The notes below the pieces were generated by a model, which saw only the letters and a list, made by a program, of their open reading frames with translations, ran no database searches and was not told the DNA's origin. From contig DMHI01000085.1 in assembly GCA_003449515.1 (NCBI GenBank), forward strand, positions 2,220 through 7,559: DNA of 5,340 nucleotides, given 5' to 3'. This document shows, piece by piece, positions 4,027 through 5,340 of the stretch (its first letter is position 1; each line of letters starts with the position of its first letter). Both the position numbers and the translations under genes were made by a program. This stretch comes from Lysobacteraceae bacterium (lineage in GTDB: Bacteria > Pseudomonadota > Gammaproteobacteria > Xanthomonadales > Xanthomonadaceae).

Positions 4027-5340
4027 CTACGCGACCCGCAGCCCGAACCCCACGCCACGCGCCAGCACCTCGAAACCGGGGAAGGAGGTGGCGACGTTGG
4101 CCACATCATCGATGCGTACCTCGCCCGATGCGCACTGCGCGGCGATGGCGAGGCTCATCGCGATGCGGTGGTCGCCGCGGCTGTCGGCCCGGCCGCCGGT
4201 GAGCGCGCCGGCGGCGTTACCACCCGCGTCGACACCGGCCGTGCCCGCGGTGAAGCCCGAGCCGCGAATCAACGCACCGTCGGGCCGTTCGTCGATCGAT
4301 GCCCCGAGCGCGCGCAGGCCGGCGGCCATCACGGCGATGCGGTCGGATTCCTTGACCCGCAACTCGGCCGCACCCGTCACCGTGGTCACGCCCTCGGCCA
4401 GCGCGGCGGCAGTGAACAGGGCCGGAAACTCGTCGATCATGTCCGGCACCAGCGCCTCGGGAATGACTGCGCCATGCAGGCGAGCGGCGCGCACCTCGAG
4501 GTCAGCCACCGGCTCGCCGCCCTGCTCGCCCACCGCGTGGACAGCGATATCGGCACCCATCAGCCGCAGCGCGTCGAGCAGGCCGGTGCGGCGCGGGTTG
4601 ATGCCGACCCGCTTCAGGCGCAGATGCGAGCCGGGGATGATGCTGGCCGCGACCAGGAAGAACGCCGCCGAGCTGAAGTCCGCCGGCACGTCGACCGTGG
4701 TCGCCTTCAACACGCGACCGGGGCGCAGGGTGGCGATGCCCGGCGCGAAGTCGATGTCGGCACCGAACGCCGCGAGCATGCGCTCGGTGTAGTCGCGGGT
4801 CGGGTGCGGCTCGCGGACGGTGGTGGGGCCGTCGGCATACAGACCGGCCAGCAGCAGGGCCGATTTCACTTGCGCACTGGCCACCGGGCATTGGTAATCA
4901 ATGCCTTGCAAGCCATTCTTCGCGTGGATTCGCAAGGGCGGCAGGCCGCCCTCGCTGTCGATCCGCGCGCCCATCGCCGCCAGCGGATCGATCACCCGGC
5001 GCATCGGCCGCTTCGACAGCGAGGCGTCGCCGACCAGCACACTCTCGAACGCCTGCCCGGCCAGCAGCCCGGCGAGCAGGCGCATGCCGGTGCCGGCATT
5101 GCCGCAATCGAGCGGGCTCATCGAAGCGCGCAGACCGTGCAGACCAACGCCGTGGATGACGCGCTCGCCGGCGCTCGGCGCCTCCATCCGCACGCCGAGG
5201 CGCTGCAGGATGGCCGCGGTCGCGCGGGTGTCCTCGCCCTCGAGGAAGCCGGTGACGCGCGTCGTGCCTTCGGCCAGCGCGCCGAACATCACCGCGCGGT
5301 GCGAGACCGATTTGTCGCCGGGGACGGTGATCTCGCCCTG
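4027..5340 (-). CDS. aroA: 3-phosphoshikimate 1-carboxyvinyltransferase (EPSP synthase), 5' end cut off
   Basis: The frame is open at the right edge and ends with TAG at 4029-4027, showing 437 residues; only the first 10-20 should be missing. It joins shikimate-3-phosphate and phosphoenolpyruvate, the penultimate step to chorismate. Visible active-site motifs (numbered from the edge): PGDKSVSHR (7-15, catalytic Lys10), CGNAGTGMR (79-87), GDASLSKRPMRR (104-115), VASAQVKS (153-160), TRDYTERM (181-188), PDMIDEFP (299-306, catalytic Asp303), RVKESDR (328-334, Glu331) and GDHRIAMS (389-396). The pattern (GDKS, SAQVK, RL in place of E. coli RP101, ATSFP in place of AKTFP) resembles class II (CP4/Bacillus-like) enzymes more than E. 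coli AroA, as usual in Xanthomonadaceae. Residues about 360-386 form an unusual Gly/Ala-rich loop. The GTG at 5292 is internal, not the start. Confidence 0.98.
   Translation of the reverse strand, partial: QGEITVPGDKSVSHRAVMFGALAEGTTRVTGFLEGEDTRATAAILQRLGVRMEAPSAGERVIHGVGLHGLRASMSPLDCGNAGTGMRLLAGLLAGQAFESVLVGDASLSKRPMRRVIDPLAAMGARIDSEGGLPPLRIHAKNGLQGIDYQCPVASAQVKSALLLAGLYADGPTTVREPHPTRDYTERMLAAFGADIDFAPGIATLRPGRVLKATTVDVPADFSSAAFFLVAASIIPGSHLRLKRVGINPRRTGLLDALRLMGADIAVHAVGEQGGEPVADLEVRAARLHGAVIPEALVPDMIDEFPALFTAAALAEGVTTVTGAAELRVKESDRIAVMAAGLRALGASIDERPDGALIRGSGFTAGTAGVDAGGNAAGALTGGRADSRGDHRIAMSLAIAAQCASGEVRIDDVANVATSFPGFEVLARGVGFGLRVA

Noticed and set aside
3291..4109. A longer cmk starting at 4109
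   Set aside because: The extra 32 residues overlap the aroA 3' end in another frame and match nothing in the Cmk family; ATG 4013 sits correctly after the aroA stop.
2733..4202. A 489-codon plus-strand open frame across rpsA, cmk and aroA
   Set aside because: It is antisense to three conserved genes and shows no domain pattern; a GC-rich shadow.
1..5340. Hidden accessory system, mobile element, CRISPR array or tRNA/rRNA
   Set aside because: The window is filled by conserved housekeeping genes in their usual order, gaps are at most 184 nt, and no transposase, array-like repeats or tRNA cloverleaf was seen on either strand.

Overview
This is a GC-rich (about two-thirds G+C by eye) gammaproteobacterial chromosome segment. 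All recognisable genes lie on the minus strand in the order aroA (5' end cut off by the right edge), cmk, rpsA, ihfB, lapA, lapB (3' end cut off by the left edge). This order is the conserved 'rpsA neighbourhood' of gammaproteobacteria. The protein sequences, especially AroA with its PGDKSVSHRA, CGNAGTGMR and PHPTRDYTERM motifs, look most like the Xanthomonadaceae/Lysobacteraceae (Xanthomonas, Lysobacter or Luteimonas type). That placement rests on remembered family sequences, not on a search.

Layout along transcription, from high to low coordinates: aroA (shikimate pathway, EPSP synthase) is followed after 13 nt by cmk (CMP/dCMP kinase). A 184-nt gap then holds the presumed rpsA leader, with three exact 10-mer direct repeats, a terminator-like hairpin with a U4 tail, and a hairpin with a GCAA tetraloop. 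rpsA encodes a six-domain ribosomal protein S1. A 69-nt gap contains a perfect 9-bp GC hairpin, followed by ihfB (IHF beta subunit). After 42 nt come lapA and lapB, whose stop and start codons overlap as ATGA. These two encode the inner-membrane proteins that tune LPS synthesis through LpxC turnover.

Functionally, the window joins aromatic amino acid synthesis, pyrimidine nucleotide recycling, translation, nucleoid architecture and envelope LPS homeostasis in one co-directional block. The regulatory signals I can see cluster around rpsA. There is an AT-rich promoter-like element inside the 3' part of cmk, in a run of codons unlike the rest of the gene, then an attenuator-like hairpin and a structured leader with only a weak Shine-Dalgarno sequence. 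This fits the known picture in E. coli, where rpsA has its own promoters and S1 represses its own translation through a structured leader.

I found no mobile element, tRNA, rRNA, CRISPR array, toxin, defence system or new gene family. The many long plus-strand open frames are antisense shadows of GC-rich genes. The points worth checking are non-coding structures in the gaps, an unusual Gly/Ala-rich loop in AroA, and a LapA with almost no cytoplasmic tail.
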